In this document: positions 10,113-22,986 of the stretch, piece after piece | Position numbering within the stretch: position 1 is the stretch's first letter | How the letters are laid out: each line of letters opens with the position of its first letter | From: Corynespora cassiicola | Lineage: Eukaryota; Ascomycota; Dothideomycetes; Pleosporales; Corynesporascaceae | Reading direction: 5' to 3' | DNA length: 64,000 nucleotides | Assembly: GCA_022059125.1 (NCBI GenBank) | Contig: JAEUWY010000005.1 | Span: forward strand, 1,240,001 to 1,304,000 | The notes under the pieces: generated by a model | What the model was told of the DNA's origin: nothing | The model's database searches: none | The model's input: the letters and a program-made list of their open reading frames with translations, nothing else | Made by a program: the position numbers and the translations under genes

Positions 10113-12479
10113 ATGCTGACCAGTAGAGCACGCGTCGCCGCAAGGCGCATTCCTAATACGAGATCCCTTCCTCGATCGCTCGCGCTGCGACCATCTCCCC
10201 TCTACCGAGAAGCGGCGCTGTCCATCCCATCTTCTACTCATCTCATACGCCCTGCGACTGCCATACGAACATATGCCAATGGACGGCCACATCCTCCTGG
10301 TGGAACACATCGCATGAACTTGGGTGGCGAGCCAGAGAAGGCAGCACTTGAAGAGTATGGTGTCGACCTTACCGCTCGAGCGCGTGACGGAAAACTCGAT
10401 CCGGTCATTGGGAGAGATGGCGAGATACACCGGACCATCCAGATTCTGTCAAGACGGACCAAGAACAATCCTGTGCTCATTGGATCTGCGGGCACAGGAA
10501 AGACGGCTATCCTCGAGGGCCTCGCACAACGTATAGTTCAAGGCGACGTCCCCGAATCCATCAAGGAAAAGCGAGTCATATCTCTCGATCTCGGGCAGCT
10601 GATTGCTGGAGCAAAATACAGGGGTGATTTTGAGGAACGACTCAAGAAGGTGCTAAAGGAAGTTGAGGAGGCCCAAGGCGGTGTCATACTCTTCGTGGAT
10701 GAACTTCATATCCTGCTTGGTCTAGGCAAGGCAGAGGGCAGCATTGACGCTAGTAATCTGCTCAAACCTGCCCTATCCCGAGGTGAACTTCAGCTATGCG
10801 GTGCCACGACCTTGAACGAATACAGGCAGATTGAGAAGGACGCTGCACTCGCTAGAAGATTCCAGCCTATCATTGTCGGAGAGCCGAGCGTTCAGGACAC
10901 CATATCCATCTTGCGAGGAATCAAAGAGCGATATGAGGTCCACCATGGTGTTAGGATCACGGATGGCGCACTGGTCGCCGCAGCGACTTACAGCAATCGA
11001 TACATCACGGATAGATTCCTGCCTGACAAGGCCATTGATCTGGTTGATGAGGCTGCTAGTGCCTTGCGCCTTCAGCAAGAAAGCAAGCCTGACGCGATTC
11101 AAGAACTCGACAGACAGATCATGACGATTCAGATCGAATTGGAATCTCTGCGAAAGGAAACCGACATCGCCAGCAAGGAGCGAAGAGAGCGTCTGGAGGA
11201 GAATTTGAAGAAGAAGCAAGAAGAAGTCAGCGTGTTGAACGAAAAGTGGGAGAAGGAGCGTAATGAGCTTCAGGAGCTCAAGAACGTCAAGGAGAGTTTG
11301 GAGAGGATGAGAGTTGAGCTCGAACAGGCCCAGCGAGAAGGCAACTTTGCTCGGGCTGGAGAGCTGAGATACTCAAAGATTCCTGAGTTGGAGCAGAGAT
11401 TACCTCGTGAAGAAGAGGTAGCTGCGGAGAGGAGCTCCGACTCGTTGCTGCACGACTCTGTAACGGCCGACGATATCGCAGGCGTTGTCAGTCGTACCAC
11501 CGGCATCCCTGTTTCCAAGTTGATGCGAGGAGAGAGCGAGAAGTTGATACACATGGAAGATTCTCTGCGCCAGTATGTCCGTGGCCAGGACGAGGCACTC
11601 ACGGCGGTCGCAAACGCTATTCGCATGCAACGAGCCGGTCTCTCCGGAGACAACCGGCCCATTGCTTCTTTCATGATGCTGGGGCCCACTGGTGTCGGTA
11701 AGACCGAAGTGTGCAAACGCCTGGCTGAGTTCTTGTTCTCGACCACTCAGGCAGTCATCAGGTTCGACATGTCTGAGTTCTCAGAGAAACACACCGTGTC
11801 TAGACTCATCGGAGCACCCGCTGGCTATGTCGGTTTTGAAGACGGTGGCCAACTCACCGAGGCCGTCCGTCGAAAGCCATACGCTGTCCTCCTCTTCGAC
11901 GAATGGGAGAAGGCTCATAAGGATATTTCGACCCTCTTGCTCCAAGTCCTCGATGAGGGATATCTTACGGATGCACACGGACAAAAGGTCGATTTCAGGA
12001 ATACCATCATTGTCCTGACTTCGAATTTGGGAGCCGACATAATCGTTGGTGATGACATGCTACACAAGGCGGAGAGCGACACAGGCGAGATTTCCCCGGC
12101 GATTCGGAATGCAGTCATGGACGTGGTTTCCTCCTCATACCCCCCAGAGTTCCTCAATCGACTAGATGAATTCATCATCTTCCGCAGATTGTCCAAGGAT
12201 GCTCTGAGAGATATTGTTGATATTCGACTGAAAGAGCTCCAGGCTAAGTTGGATGACCGTCGCATTACGCTTCAGGTTCCCGACGACGCCAAACAGTGGC
12301 TTTGCGATCGGGGCTATGATCCCAAATTCGGTGCACGCCCGCTGAACAGATTGATCTCGAGGGAGATTGGAAATGGTCTAGCCGATAAGCTGATTCGAGG
12401 GGAGGTCAAGAGTGGCGATGTGGTCAAGGTGGCAGTCAGGGAAGACGAGTCTGGACTCAACATCTACAGTGCGGCTTGA
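10113..12479 (+). CDS. HSP78: Mitochondrial ClpB-type disaggregase Hsp78
   Basis: A single exon of 788 aa. Residues 1 to about 55 are Arg/Ser-rich without acidic residues, a typical matrix-targeting presequence. The ClpB N-domain is absent, as in yeast Hsp78. AAA+ module 1 has Walker A GSAGTGKT (124-131) and Walker B ILFVDE (192-197). A coiled-coil middle domain rich in Glu, Lys and Arg follows (about 345-450). AAA+ module 2 has Walker A GPTGVGKT (524-531), Walker [11 protein letters not shown], sensor LTSNLGAD and the arginine-finger region [10 protein letters not shown]. The C-terminal D2 small domain includes [12 protein letters not shown]. By homology it resolubilises matrix aggregates together with mtHsp70. 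Walker A of module 1 departs from the bacterial GEPGVGKT, but Lys and Thr are kept, so activity is expected. Confidence 0.96.
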   Translation: MLTSRARVAARRIPNTRSLPRSLALRPSPLYREAALSIPSSTHLIRPATAIRTYANGRPHPPGGTHRMNLGGEPEKAALEEYGVDLTARARDGKLDPVIGRDGEIHRTIQILSRRTKNNPVLIGSAGTGKTAILEGLAQRIVQGDVPESIKEKRVISLDLGQLIAGAKYRGDFEERLKKVLKEVEEAQGGVILFVDELHILLGLGKAEGSIDASNLLKPALSRGELQLCGATTLNEYRQIEKDAALARRFQPIIVGEPSVQDTISILRGIKERYEVHHGVRITDGALVAAATYSNRYITDRFLPDKAIDLVDEAASALRLQQESKPDAIQELDRQIMTIQIELESLRKETDIASKERRERLEENLKKKQEEVSVLNEKWEKERNELQELKNVKESLERMRVELEQAQREGNFARAGELRYSKIPELEQRLPREEEVAAERSSDSLLHDSVTADDIAGVVSRTTGIPVSKLMRGESEKLIHMEDSLRQYVRGQDEALTAVANAIRMQRAGLSGDNRPIASFMMLGPTGVGKTEVCKRLAEFLFSTTQAVIRFDMSEFSEKHTVSRLIGAPAGYVGFEDGGQLTEAVRRKPYAVLLFDEWEKAHKDISTLLLQVLDEGYLTDAHGQKVDFRNTIIVLTSNLGADIIVGDDMLHKAESDTGEISPAIRNAVMDVVSSSYPPEFLNRLDEFIIFRRLSKDALRDIVDIRLKELQAKLDDRRITLQVPDDAKQWLCDRGYDPKFGARPLNRLISREIGNGLADKLIRGEVKSGDVVKVAVREDESGLNIYSAA

Positions 12480-13008
12480 GGAAAATTGCATTGCATGCGG
12501 CAGGTCCGATTATATTCTTTGACAAGGACAAGCGACCCTAATTCGAGTCTTTCTGAGTTCTTTGATGACGGCATGATTGTATAATATTGATTTTTTTGTA
12601 TCCTTGAGGTGTATAGCATAATGGGGCAGTTGTATCTAGGCCAATAGTTCTACTCTGCCGTTCGTAGATGGACGGATGTATTATACGCAGTACTTCCACC
12701 ATACCGATACTATTGCTCTTACCTCGAGTATGTCTGTCTGCTCTATATACCAGCTCTCTGACTATCTGGACATTTATCTGCCCAGTTCTATTCTATCTCA
12801 TATGGTTACCTACTTAGGTACCTAGGTAAGTAGGTAGGCTGTTCCAGGGTTCTCAAGTGATTCCTTGCGACTTCGGGAAAGAGGGACAGAAGTGTGCGGT
12901 CGTTCTTTCCGTCTATGGTTCCTCATCAGCCAACTCAATCCGCCACCCACTACTTTCTACCTTCACCCACCTTCACCCATCATCAACCACACTTGACCGG
13001 CTTTGAGG
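12480..13008. other. Intergenic region between HSP78 and MSH5
   Basis: The 529 bp hold the HSP78 3' UTR, an inverted repeat (listed separately) and a CT/AC-rich leader just upstream of MSH5. No gene was seen. Confidence 0.6.
12808..12835. repeat. Inverted repeat built from TACCTA/TAGGTA
   Basis: Arms acctactta (12808-12816) and taagtaggt (12827-12835) are perfect reverse complements around a GGTACCTAGG centre. Such TAGGTA-rich palindromes are, from memory, common between genes of Sordariomycetes; no function is assigned. Confidence 0.6.
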
Positions 13009-16000
13009 ATGCCGTCGAAACCACTGTCACAGTGTGCGCTACATAACAGAAACGCTGCTGCAGACCAGTCAAGCCAGTCGGTTCGAAGTAGCCGCAGCGG
13101 CCAGCGTATCTCGACAAGCAACAGCTCTCATCGTTCTTCTTCACGTTCTCAGTCTGTCACATCCAAGAGAACCTCAAAATCAAATGACCGGCGTCGTATC
13201 GTCAATCGCGGCAGTGGCGTGTCATTCCAGGTTCCTTCGGATGCGCACTCGGGAGAAAGCGATCGCCCCGCCGAGAATGAAGATAACGACAGCCTCAACG
13301 AAGTCATCATGGCCATTGACCTCCAACACCGTGACACCGTGGGATGCTGTTACTATGTTGCAAGTGAAGAGAAGCTGTATTTCATGGAAGACGTGAAATT
13401 TGGCGGCATTGATTTCATTGATGCCTGTGAAGCACACTCACTTTCACTGCAAGATGGCACTGATCAATTGCAGTAAGGATATATATCGACCCAACAATTG
13501 TTCTTGTCTCAACAAAAGTCGACGATGCTGTAATCGAAAAACTTGATCCCGATCGTAGTGTGTCCTCCGAAAGTGGTCAAAGTGAGTGTTGGATAGACTC
13601 TCTGCCTAGGAATACCTAAGCACTAAATGGCCATAAAAGACCAGTTCCGCCTCCCCTTCGTGCTCGAAATACGGCCTACATCAGAATACTCCTACGATGG
13701 AGCAAAAGGCAAGCTTGCTAATCTGCGGCTTGACGAAGTCGACGGGACTCAAACCACCCTTGTCAACCCTGGTGATGTCGTTCCTGCTGAAGACTTCGAT
13801 GGGAACGAGGATGTTGGAAGCCGCCAGGGGCGATTTCTTCGCCTGGCTGGACGGATAGATCTTGATAGTCGTCTGACAGTGAGTCCGTGCTTGCTCCGCT
13901 TTCCATGGCTTTGCCTGACGAGATCTAGGTTGGGTGTGCTGGAGCGCTTCTCAGTTTCCTACAGCGTAGACGGGCAGCTGCTTATCTTCCTGGGGATCCA
14001 GCTATATATTTGATGTTCCGCATCTCGCATCTACAAATGTTCAGCCTCAGAGATACAATGTACGTCGCAATGATACAGTGCTTGGCCATGCGCGTTGATG
14101 TTTGTTGACCATCTCAAGGTTCATCAACGCTGATACCCTCCAATCATTGCAGATATTGGAATCTGAGTCTCATCCAAATTCTCATAACCAAGGACCCACT
14201 AAGACAACCTCCGGCTCGAAGGAAAGTCTGTCTGTTTATGGTCTGTTCCGTCCTTTTGCCAGAACTTCACAAGGAAAATATCTTCTTCGTCAGTACTTTC
14301 TTCGTCCCAGCCTCAACCTTGGAGTGATTAATGAGCGACTCGAGACTGTGGGGACGTTTCTTCGCCCCGACAATATAGCTGTAATGGAAAGCCTCATGAA
14401 AGACCTAAGGCCAATTAACAACATGAGAGTTTTGATGATCAACTTGAGAAAAGGTGTGAGTCGTGGCAATAGCAAAGGCAGAGGGATTTCAAAAAGTGTA
14501 TGGTCAGGCCTACGAGAAGTAGGCCTCTCCAACATGCTTCAATTGGTATAACTTGAAGCTAACAAACTGGATTTAGTTTGCGTATCATGCATTGAAAATT
14601 AAGGATGCATTCCCGGAGCTGATAGGGGGTGAAAACTTGACAATTACTAAAAAGGTAGGCCTCTGATAGAAGCTGTTTACTCGAACTTGACACACAATAA
14701 ACTGCTATTTATGCTGCTATATCCCGGATAAAAAGCGCTGACACGTTAGGTTCTCGAATCATTTGAAGGATATCACCTAGCACAAGTAGGTAGGCGGATC
14801 AGTGACATGGTAAATTTGGACCCAAAGCTGCTATATTAAGCGATCTCACAATGATAGGTCGACTTCGATAAGTCTGCGGAAGAGAACAGAACAGTCATTC
14901 TCCCTGGTGTGGATGAAGAACTCGATCAGATGAAACGAACCTACAACGGGCTCGATGCTCTCCTCAACCAAGTTGCAGGAAAGCTATCCGAAAATATCCC
15001 TCAAGCCATTGAACTTCCCCTCAATGTTGTTTATTTTCCCCAAATTGGCTTCCTGACAACTGTTCCCATCGATCCAACGACAGACAGTGCTATTTATCAT
15101 GGAGGGGGACTTGATAATCCATGGGAACGGATGTTCTCTACCGAGTGAGTTCGAATACTGTCAATCATGCCTATATATTTAACTCTTCTCCAGAGACCAG
15201 GTATATTTCAAGAACAACGAGATGCGTGAGATGGATGATCATCTCGGAGATCTTTATGGAATCATTTCAGATCGAGAAATTGAAATTGCGCACGAACTGG
15301 CCCAGTTTGTATTAGAGTATGAAGTTTTATTGACAGTAGTGTCGGATATATGTGGAGAGGTCGATAGGTTAGTATCCTACAAGGGGCGGGCTTGTCTTTT
15401 GCTTACAGCCAAGTCTTCTTGCTCTGGCCCAAGGATCCAAAGAATTTAGGCTTAGCCGCCCCAGATTGACATCCGAGAATATTATCCGAATCAAATCTGG
15501 GCGGTAAGCAAACCATGCATGTTTCATTTTGCTCAGCTTTAACATACGTTTCAGTCATCTTCTCCAGGAGTTGACAGTCTCCTCATTTGTTCCCAACGAT
15601 ACCTTCCTCATGGGCGGATCTGGTGACATAAATAATGCCAAATATGGCCCAGCTTCAAGCCTTGACCATTATGCCGAAACAAAAAGACTTGCTTCGCGCA
15701 CCATTCAAAACTATGGAGGTCCAAGCACACTCATTTTGACCGGACCAAACTATTCGGGAAAGAGCATTTATCTAAAACAAGTTGCCCTTATCGTCTTCCT
15801 AGCTCACGTGGGAAGTTTTGTTCCAGCGGACAGTGCAAAGATAGGCCTAACGGACAAGATACTTTCTAGGGTCACTACTCGCGAATCAGTATCTCGTAGT
15901 CAAAGCGCCTTCATGATAGACCTTCAACAGATATCACTCGCATTAGACCTTGCTACAAGGCGGAGTTTGCTGATTGTGGACGAGTTTGGGAAAGGAACAG

Positions 16001-16689
16001 GTTCAAGTGATGGCGCCGGTTTGGTTTGCGCCGTATTCGAACATCTTCTTGGTCTTGGCCCGGAGAGACCAAAAGTGGTTGGAGCTACGCACTTCCACGG
16101 TATGGAACGATCGATTCTCGTACTAAATATACATGTGTTGAAATTAACAGAGATTTTCGAATTGGGGTTCTTGAGACCAAGGCCCAGTCTTACTTTCGGA
16201 CATATGGAAGTAAGGATTGACCCCGGCACACCACAGATCGATGATCAGATAACGTATTTGTACAAGTAAGCAAATTACAGGCTAGGATTCACTTTCATGG
16301 AATATTTACTGAGCAATATCAGCTTTTGCGAAGGTCGAAGCACAGAAAGCTATGGTTCCTGGTAAGTGTTCCTCGGAGATTGCGTCTTTGATGTCTGAAT
16401 TGTCTAGCTGCGCGGCCATGAATGGTGTACCGACGAACATTGTCCACCGTGCTCGTATTCTTACGGAACTTGAATCTCTAGGTGAGGACCTGGTTGTCGC
16501 ATGCTCCATAATGCCGGAATCTGAAGCCGCCGAACTGGAAGAAGCGGTGTGTATGTTTGTCTCCCCACTTATTCTCCTCTAACACCATGCGAGGAGCAAA
16601 TTGCAAGGAACTTCCTCAAAGCCGATGATCTAAAAGATCCTAGAGAGATGCTACAAAATATCCTGACCATATCTGTGATGTCAACATAG
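13009..16689 (+). CDS. MSH5: Meiotic MutS homologue Msh5
   Basis: Fifteen exons give 972 aa: 13009..13426, 13474..13581, 13640..13878, 13929..14059, 14119..14518, 14577..14654, 14750..14809, 14858..15144, 15194..15367, 15414..15503, 15555..16099, 16151..16265, 16323..16361, 16408..16546, 16594..16689. The N-terminus is a Ser/Arg-rich tail. The MutS connector (IMAIDLQHRDTVGCCYYV) follows, then the lever and clamp region, and a C-terminal ATPase with Walker A GPNYSGKS (725-732) and Walker B LLIVDEFGKG (800-809). The ATPase core resembles MSH5 more than MSH4 (GKSIYLKQVALI, VGSFVPA). Msh4-Msh5 is a clamp that stabilises meiotic crossover intermediates; it lacks the mismatch-recognition domain. 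All junctions keep frame. The weakest is the last donor, GTGTGT at 16547, chosen because the next exon (EQIARNFLKADD) matches only in that phase. Confidence 0.92.
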
Positions 16690-19600
16690 CGGTCTTAGCA
16701 ATAGATTGCAGGTACGCTGTCTCGGAGGCACCAAAAGCCCTCCATATTTCTTCTACGCTTATCTTCAGTCGATAAGGGCTTTAAAAACTTCATTGGCTTC
16801 CAATCACATGGATATTTTAAGTGCGCAACCCCGATCTTATGTCTACGGATTTCCAAGAAGAGCCAAGATGAGACAATCAATGAACCCCAAGTCCGATGCT
16901 AGAAGTTTCCGAATCAGATCGGAAGTCCGTCGCCACAAAAATGAGCATGGTGGAAATTATCTCTGCAACTGAAAAATATTGGTAGAAGAAGGTACTTGGT
17001 TGTGGTGCTCACTCTTTACAAAACAGAGTTCACTGAAAGCTGAAATCACGGTCCTCTCGATGTATTGATATGTCAGGATGCAATTATCCGCAAAGCGTTT
17101 TCCCCCTAAAAAGGCATGTAACATGCAAGATTAACATGTCCATAATGCATGATCGGTTCAATAAGGCTTTTTTGGCAAGCGCTGTGAAGCAAGTGGGGGG
17201 ACTGCAGCTGATGTCAGCCTCCAAATCCCCGTCATAAGTGGTCCATAATTCGCATAAGCTTCAAATATGAAGCACTGGTACTACTTTATATCCTTGGGAA
17301 TCTGACGAGGGTAGATATACCTCGGTACAGCTCCGCTTTGGTTTCAACTCGCGAATAGTGTCTCTCTAATTGCCCGTATTCAGCCTTGGTCGAATCCGGA
17401 CCTCCCCGATGTCCGCTCGGAGTACGAAACTCCAATATCCGGCTCGGAAAGTTGTGGGAGAACAAAGGGAAAGTTAAAGTGCATACAAAGGTAATGTAAT
17501 TACCATATTGAAGTAGTATTATGATAATTGCAGACCACTCTGTTGAAGATGTCCTTCCAGTAGTCGATCAAGATCCTGACACGACGCGCAGGTTGGTAAG
17601 ATGACTGACGGGTTCAATCCAAGACGCAAATTACAGGACGCGGAAAAATGCTGATTACTTTATATGTAAATAGTTCAGGCCCCATCCTTGAACATGTTTT
17701 GGCAGCCGCTCACCCTGGTCATGCCGCAACAAAAACCTTACATGAACCCTCCTTTCCCATCAGTTTTCAACAAGTACGATGTTCCACTTCCACGAAGATA
17801 AATCACGATACAGGAAATGTTCTTTCGACAAATAATGCCTTAGGTCTCACCGTTGCGTCCCTCGAATTGCCGCACCTTTCCTCGGCCCGAAGTTTCCCTT
17901 ATTGCCCGGCCGCCGACACTGGCCTCTATCCAGCCACCGAAACTTCGTATACATAGAGCCTCCGACCCATTTCAAACGATTGAATTTCTAAACCATCGTC
18001 TCGTGTCCTCTTTCACGGCTGGTGAGGTCTCACAGAGGGTTGATTCCATGTTCTTAAGGACGAATCCGCGACTATTGCTGTACCTCTGCCCAGAACTGCT
18101 TACCCGTGGAATGGATGCCTCGTTGTAGGCAACTAGAGTCTGGACAAGATCAGTTTCATTTTTTGCCACAACGTTTCGCATCAGCATGGACTAGTCGGCC
18201 TTCCTCGGATGTCTGTCAATTATTACCCTTTCGGTAGACCGTTACGATGAGCCATCCAACCATATGACCCACAATACCTTTGTCGATTCCCATCTCACCT
18301 CGGACAGCGATGTTAATGGAGTGTTCCATTGCGCGGATCCATTGAGGTGAGGTTGAAACTGCATTTGATGTAGCTGACTCGCGTTCAGAAGCACGGTCTT
18401 TGGTGGCTGCTACAGCATGGCTCGTTCACTCGTATGGAATTGCCGCTTGCTGGCGCATCACCAGGTAAGGCTGTTGGTGATTTGACCACGGCTAGGACCG
18501 TTCTAGTCTCTAGTAGCAGAGAACGGACCTCAAATCCATCCAACGCCTCCCGCTTAAGTCGATGACCGCCTCTTCTTGAGCACACAGGCCAAAGATTGAA
18601 CATGACGAAGCCCACCATGCATGTGATCATGGTGCATCTAGAAGCGATCTGCCGGCCTGAAACATGAAACGGCCGAGTGGGACGGAGAATTTACGCTAAA
18701 CATAGCCCTCGGGAACCTTTGGGCTCGGTCAAGTGTGTTTGAGGCGACGCTGGGAGCGCGCCTTGCCTCTCCAGAATGTTCTGGCTGTTCACCAGGATGG
18801 GGTCTGCGGAACTCGGAATTGCCTACGGAACAATCCAGGAACGGCCGAGATGACAGCAGCAGCAATGTCTCAGTCTAAGAAGAAGGATTACGAGAAACGA
18901 AGACACGAGATTTTGCTGTGCGATACTGACGGCAAGCTTTGCCGATGACTGCCGCGCCGATATCAAAGTCGGGATCGAGCGCACGTTGTCTACGACACGC
19001 AATGCATTTTATGCCTGCATCGAATTGAGAAGGAGCAAACATGATCAAGAGCAAAAAGTTTGAGTAGTTACGTATTGCGATACTGGTTGACGATGGCCCA
19101 GTTCTGCCGGTTTAGCCGCTTGTCTGCCCTGGCCTCCACAGGCTTCGGTTTCCGAAAACACGAGGCGACGGCTCGTCATTCTCACAAAGAACCAGCAAGC
19201 AGACGGCCCGCATTCAGCAAGGAGGCAACTCCTGCAGTCAGACTACCAGAGGAATCCAGTCCACAACTTGCAATCTACCTGGAGTCGTTCTCCAAACCGA
19301 TCCTCTGAGTAGCGGCGTGGACCGTTGAACACGTGCTCCCCTATTGCAGTTGTTATCGGCCCGCACTAGTCTATTACCAACACGATGGCCTGTACATTTC
19401 TGCCGGCTTGATCTCGACCGGTGCACTCTGGGGACAATCGCTTCCTTGTCAAAACCTGAAGATCAAGCCCATTCAGCCATTTTGGCGCAGCCATGCGCCA
19501 GTTCTGGCCCCTAACTGGACCCCGCCATCGCCTTCATGAAGCACGTATCTAACCGCTCCCGTATTCATCATGATTTCCAACGCTCGGAGTCGCGTAGGCC

Positions 19601-20570
19601 AGCAACACTGATTCAGGCAGGCTCGTTTGCCACGGAGAGGTATACAAGGCGTTGGACTTGTACCCCAACATGGGCGCAGAAACTGGACCCCAAGAGTGGC
19701 AACGTCATGGTCTCCACGCACTTGGTCTCGAGTCAACGGCCTCAATGAAGGGTCCCGAATATCTGTGGCGTAGACACCAATTGGCCTTTCTATCAGTGCC
19801 CAGCGCCTGTAAGCATCTCGAGCTCGACAAGGAAGCATCACCAAGTGGCAATTGCATCTGACCTCGCCGTTTCTCTGCTTGTTAAGGTGAATGGACTTTG
19901 ATATTGGCCGACAATAAACCGAACCCACTGGCCATGACCCCTCTTCTTGTCCTTCCCGAGCGGTAGGAAGGTGTTGCGTCTTCCAAGCGGAAGATCTCAA
20001 GCGGGTGGCCAACGAGGAAGAAGCCCCGAGAACAAACATACCCATTGACGGTTATGCGAGGACTGATTGGGTGCCTGGACCTCAATCTTCGACCACCATG
20101 TCCCAGCCTGCATACCGTTGCGTCCACCATTGTGCACAACGACTCTATGGTGGTGCCCGGCGAATCCTTCAGAGGGCCAACCGTCCTGGGTCTGAAGCAG
20201 TAGGCATCGTCGCATCATTGCTCCAGCCGAATGTTGCGCTGCCGTTGCCTAGAGAGGGTTGCGAATTGTATGTGCTTGGATGCAGGTCCGCATGGATGAA
20301 GCTTGAAGGACAAGAAAGCCAAGGAGTATCTTTTTTTTTCTCTTGACGGCATTGACAGCGCCTATACCGACCATCAACGGCCTATCTCGACCGAGGATCG
20401 CTACGACAGCTTCACCAGACCCACGTTGTCGACCAAGGGCACCGTCCCCAAAGTCACTATCAATTACGCCCCAGGCAAATCGGACCCTGCTTCGCTGGTG
20501 GGGTAATGTCCCAAACATGGGGACAATACTGACCCAGTACACGCCGAGAGGTCCCGAGGTTGGATGGCTT
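16690..20570. other. Gene-free stretch, left part of the desert
   Basis: About 3.9 kb downstream of MSH5. I found only short frames in all six readings, none with a known domain, consistent codon bias or plausible splice continuation. Composition is near average, slightly AT-rich to about 17.7 kb. A B-box-like motif at about 17607 is not part of a tRNA (see rejected items). Confidence 0.55.
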
Positions 20571-20574
20571 GCCA

Positions 20575-20613
20575 GCGTGCAGGCGTGCAGGCGTGCAGGC
20601 GTGCAGGCGTGCC
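20575..20613. repeat. 8-bp tandem repeat GCGTGCAG
   Basis: Four perfect copies of gcgtgcag (from 20575, 20583, 20591 and 20599) are followed by a partial copy, gcgtgcc. It marks the point where the flank turns strongly GC-rich on the way to the AflR-type regulator. Confidence 0.85.
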
Positions 20614-22986
20614 AACCTGCTCACACTCGAGGTGCATGGTGGAGCAGGTAGGTGTACGCCGTGCAGTTTGATGGCGGACTTGATGCATGCATCTTGTTAC
20701 CACAGTCAGCCTAACAGAGGGCGCCGCTGAGGCGAAGCAACATGTTTCAAAATTAAATCTCCTGGGATTATTGAAATTCCGTGAGCACAGAGCCCCCGTC
20801 CCACCCAGCGTGGCGCCAGATTGGGCGGCCTTGCTGCCAGGGTCAGGAACGCGTGCGGCTCCAGGGATTGAGATTGGAGAGCGGAATCTTCAGAGAGAGC
20901 GACGAGCAAGCGCACGGCAGTTGCGACGATCAACAGTGGACAAGAAGCTCGATCGGCGAGCAGGCTGCAGTAGGTTGGGCGCCTGTCCCGTAGTGCGTGT
21001 GCGCGCCCCAAAGCGCTCCACGGGGTGGGTTTGCGCCTGTTGCTGAGTCCTGAGATGGTGGGCGCCGTCGGCGCTCGGGATGGCCTCAGACGCAGGAGCC
21101 AAGCTTTCTGCTCTCCTCGAAGGCGTCTGTGCAAGGACAGACGGGCAGCCAGCCAGACGCCGACAGACGTGGGCCCGAGGAGAGCAGCGATCCGCCCCAG
21201 GAGCACCAAGCTTCGTCGCTGGCTCCCATGTTCGGCGGGGCGACAGCGAGCTCGTCGTCGCTCCCGCGCAGGATGGCTTAGAGAGGGACATTTCTTGATT
21301 GTGCAGTCTATTTTGGGGCCACTCGGCGGCTTTGCGGGACGGCGCCAGCCGAGCTCGAGGAAGAGGGTGGGTGTTCCCACCTCACGGCGAGGCTGAGCAA
21401 CGAGGCAGCAACACCAAATTTGACATTTGGCGACAGCGGGCAGCAGAAGGCCACGATGGTTGCCATGCCGCGAGATCGGTGATGCGGACCGGGGTCGCCC
21501 ACATACAGCCTGCGGCGCCATCAGGCACCCGACGGCAGCAGACGGGCAGGTGCACCATGGGCCACGGCTGGTGCTGTGTGGAGCGCTGGAGCGCTGGAGC
21601 AGAGCAGCGGCGGGCTTGCGGGCATGCTGTGGGCAGGGCGGCGGGCAATGGCGCTGCCTGTTGGTCAGACTCGAGATGGCGGTACCTGGATCAAGCCAGC
21701 GCCGCCAGCGCCGCCAGCAGCTTACAGAGAGGGCGGTTTGCGACTTGCGACAAGAGGAAGTGGGTGCACACTTGCGAGCTCGAAACAAAGCCAATGGGGC
21801 CGGTCTCAGTGACAATCTCACCCGGCTTGCGATGGATCATGGACCAGTCCCACGTCGCACGCAGCCTCGGGCGCTGCTCTCCACCCATCGCCTCTGTCTC
21901 CACTCCGCTGCTGCCTCTGCCCTTGCAGCGGCGAGCGCAGCGGGCGGGCGGCAGTCAGCGGCAGTCGAGCGGGCGCAGCACGGCCGTAGCAGCAGCAGCG
22001 GCAGCATGGCAGCATGGCAGCATCATGGCAGCACTCGCCCGCAGCGGCAATACCCACCCAGTGCAGTCGCATCAGGCTGGCGGGATGCCGCCCTCTAATC
22101 TCTCTTTGGATGCTCGTCACGCCGTTTATTTTTACACAAGAGGGTGCCCTGTCCGGATGGGGTAGTCAGCACTAATCCGCCCAGCATCATCGCCAAATCA
22201 TGTCAAAGTATTGATTTGTCTGGCAGAGCTGACTAACTTGGCCGTACCTGTCATCGCTGTGATCATGGCAGAGGGAAAAGGGTGCAAACGAGGCAGGCGA
22301 AGGCAGGCGAAGGCAGGATTGCAGAACTGCTGGACCAGGCGTCCCGAGTCGATGGACGGCCATTCTACATGCTCGTGGACGCAATCTACCTCAGGTGCAG
22401 GCCTCCCGGCACCCCTCCCCAGCGCTCCCCCAGCGCTCCCCCAGCGCTCCGAGTGCCTGGCTCGCCGACCCTCCTGAGTTTCGAGGCCGGAAATCCACGC
22501 TGGCCGCAAACCGAAGGATCTACACAGAGGACGGGCAGGCTGCGTCCATCTCCCAGGGCCCTCGCCCTCACACACGATAAGATCTGTGCACAGTCCACCC
22601 ACCCGTGGACAGCGCGCACGAGCTTCGCCGGGGGCAGCCTTTAGCGGGCGTGAGTGTGCTCACCTTAAGCTGCAGGCCGGCAGGCCTGCACTAGGCCGCA
22701 TGGAGCATCACTCTGGCCTGTAAGATCTCAGCCCCAACCCAGCCCAGCCAACAGTGCAATTCGTGCAGCACGCCCCTGTCCCTGCCCCCTCCAAGCGTCA
22801 GCTTGACGCTCACGGGCGAAGCATCCTGGACTGCTGCACAGAGATCGTTTCCACTTTGACCCTAGACATGCTAGTCCAGCCCAAGCTGCACCGCTGCTGC
22901 CCCCAATCCCATATATAACAGTCAAGTCCATCCAGCCTGGACCATCACCACTACCCAAAGGTTGCCAGTTCCAGAACACACACACC
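20614..22986. other. GC-rich upstream region of the AflR-type regulator
   Basis: About 2.4 kb of GC-rich, CpG-containing sequence with overlapping open frames on both strands. This is what high GC produces by chance; none carries a known domain. Short internal repeats occur: gagcgctg at 21583-21600, a gccgccagc run at about 21700-21718, catggcag copies at 22004-22030, and cccagcgctc copies at 22418-22447. It is probably a long promoter or leader. Confidence 0.5.
22911..22918 (+). promoter_or_regulatory. TATA box of the AflR-type regulator gene
   Basis: The sequence atatataa lies 69 bp upstream of the ATG at 22987, inside otherwise GC-rich DNA where it stands out. It suggests a short 5' leader despite the long gene-free flank. 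Confidence 0.5.

Noticed and set aside
17607..17620. Possible tRNA B box (gggttcaatcc)
   Set aside because: The bases on either side do not form a T stem, and no D arm, anticodon stem or acceptor stem can be drawn upstream.
20706..22165. Several 120-370 codon frames on both strands
   Set aside because: They overlap each other in GC-rich DNA where stops are rare; translations are Arg/Ala/Pro-rich without any recognisable motif.
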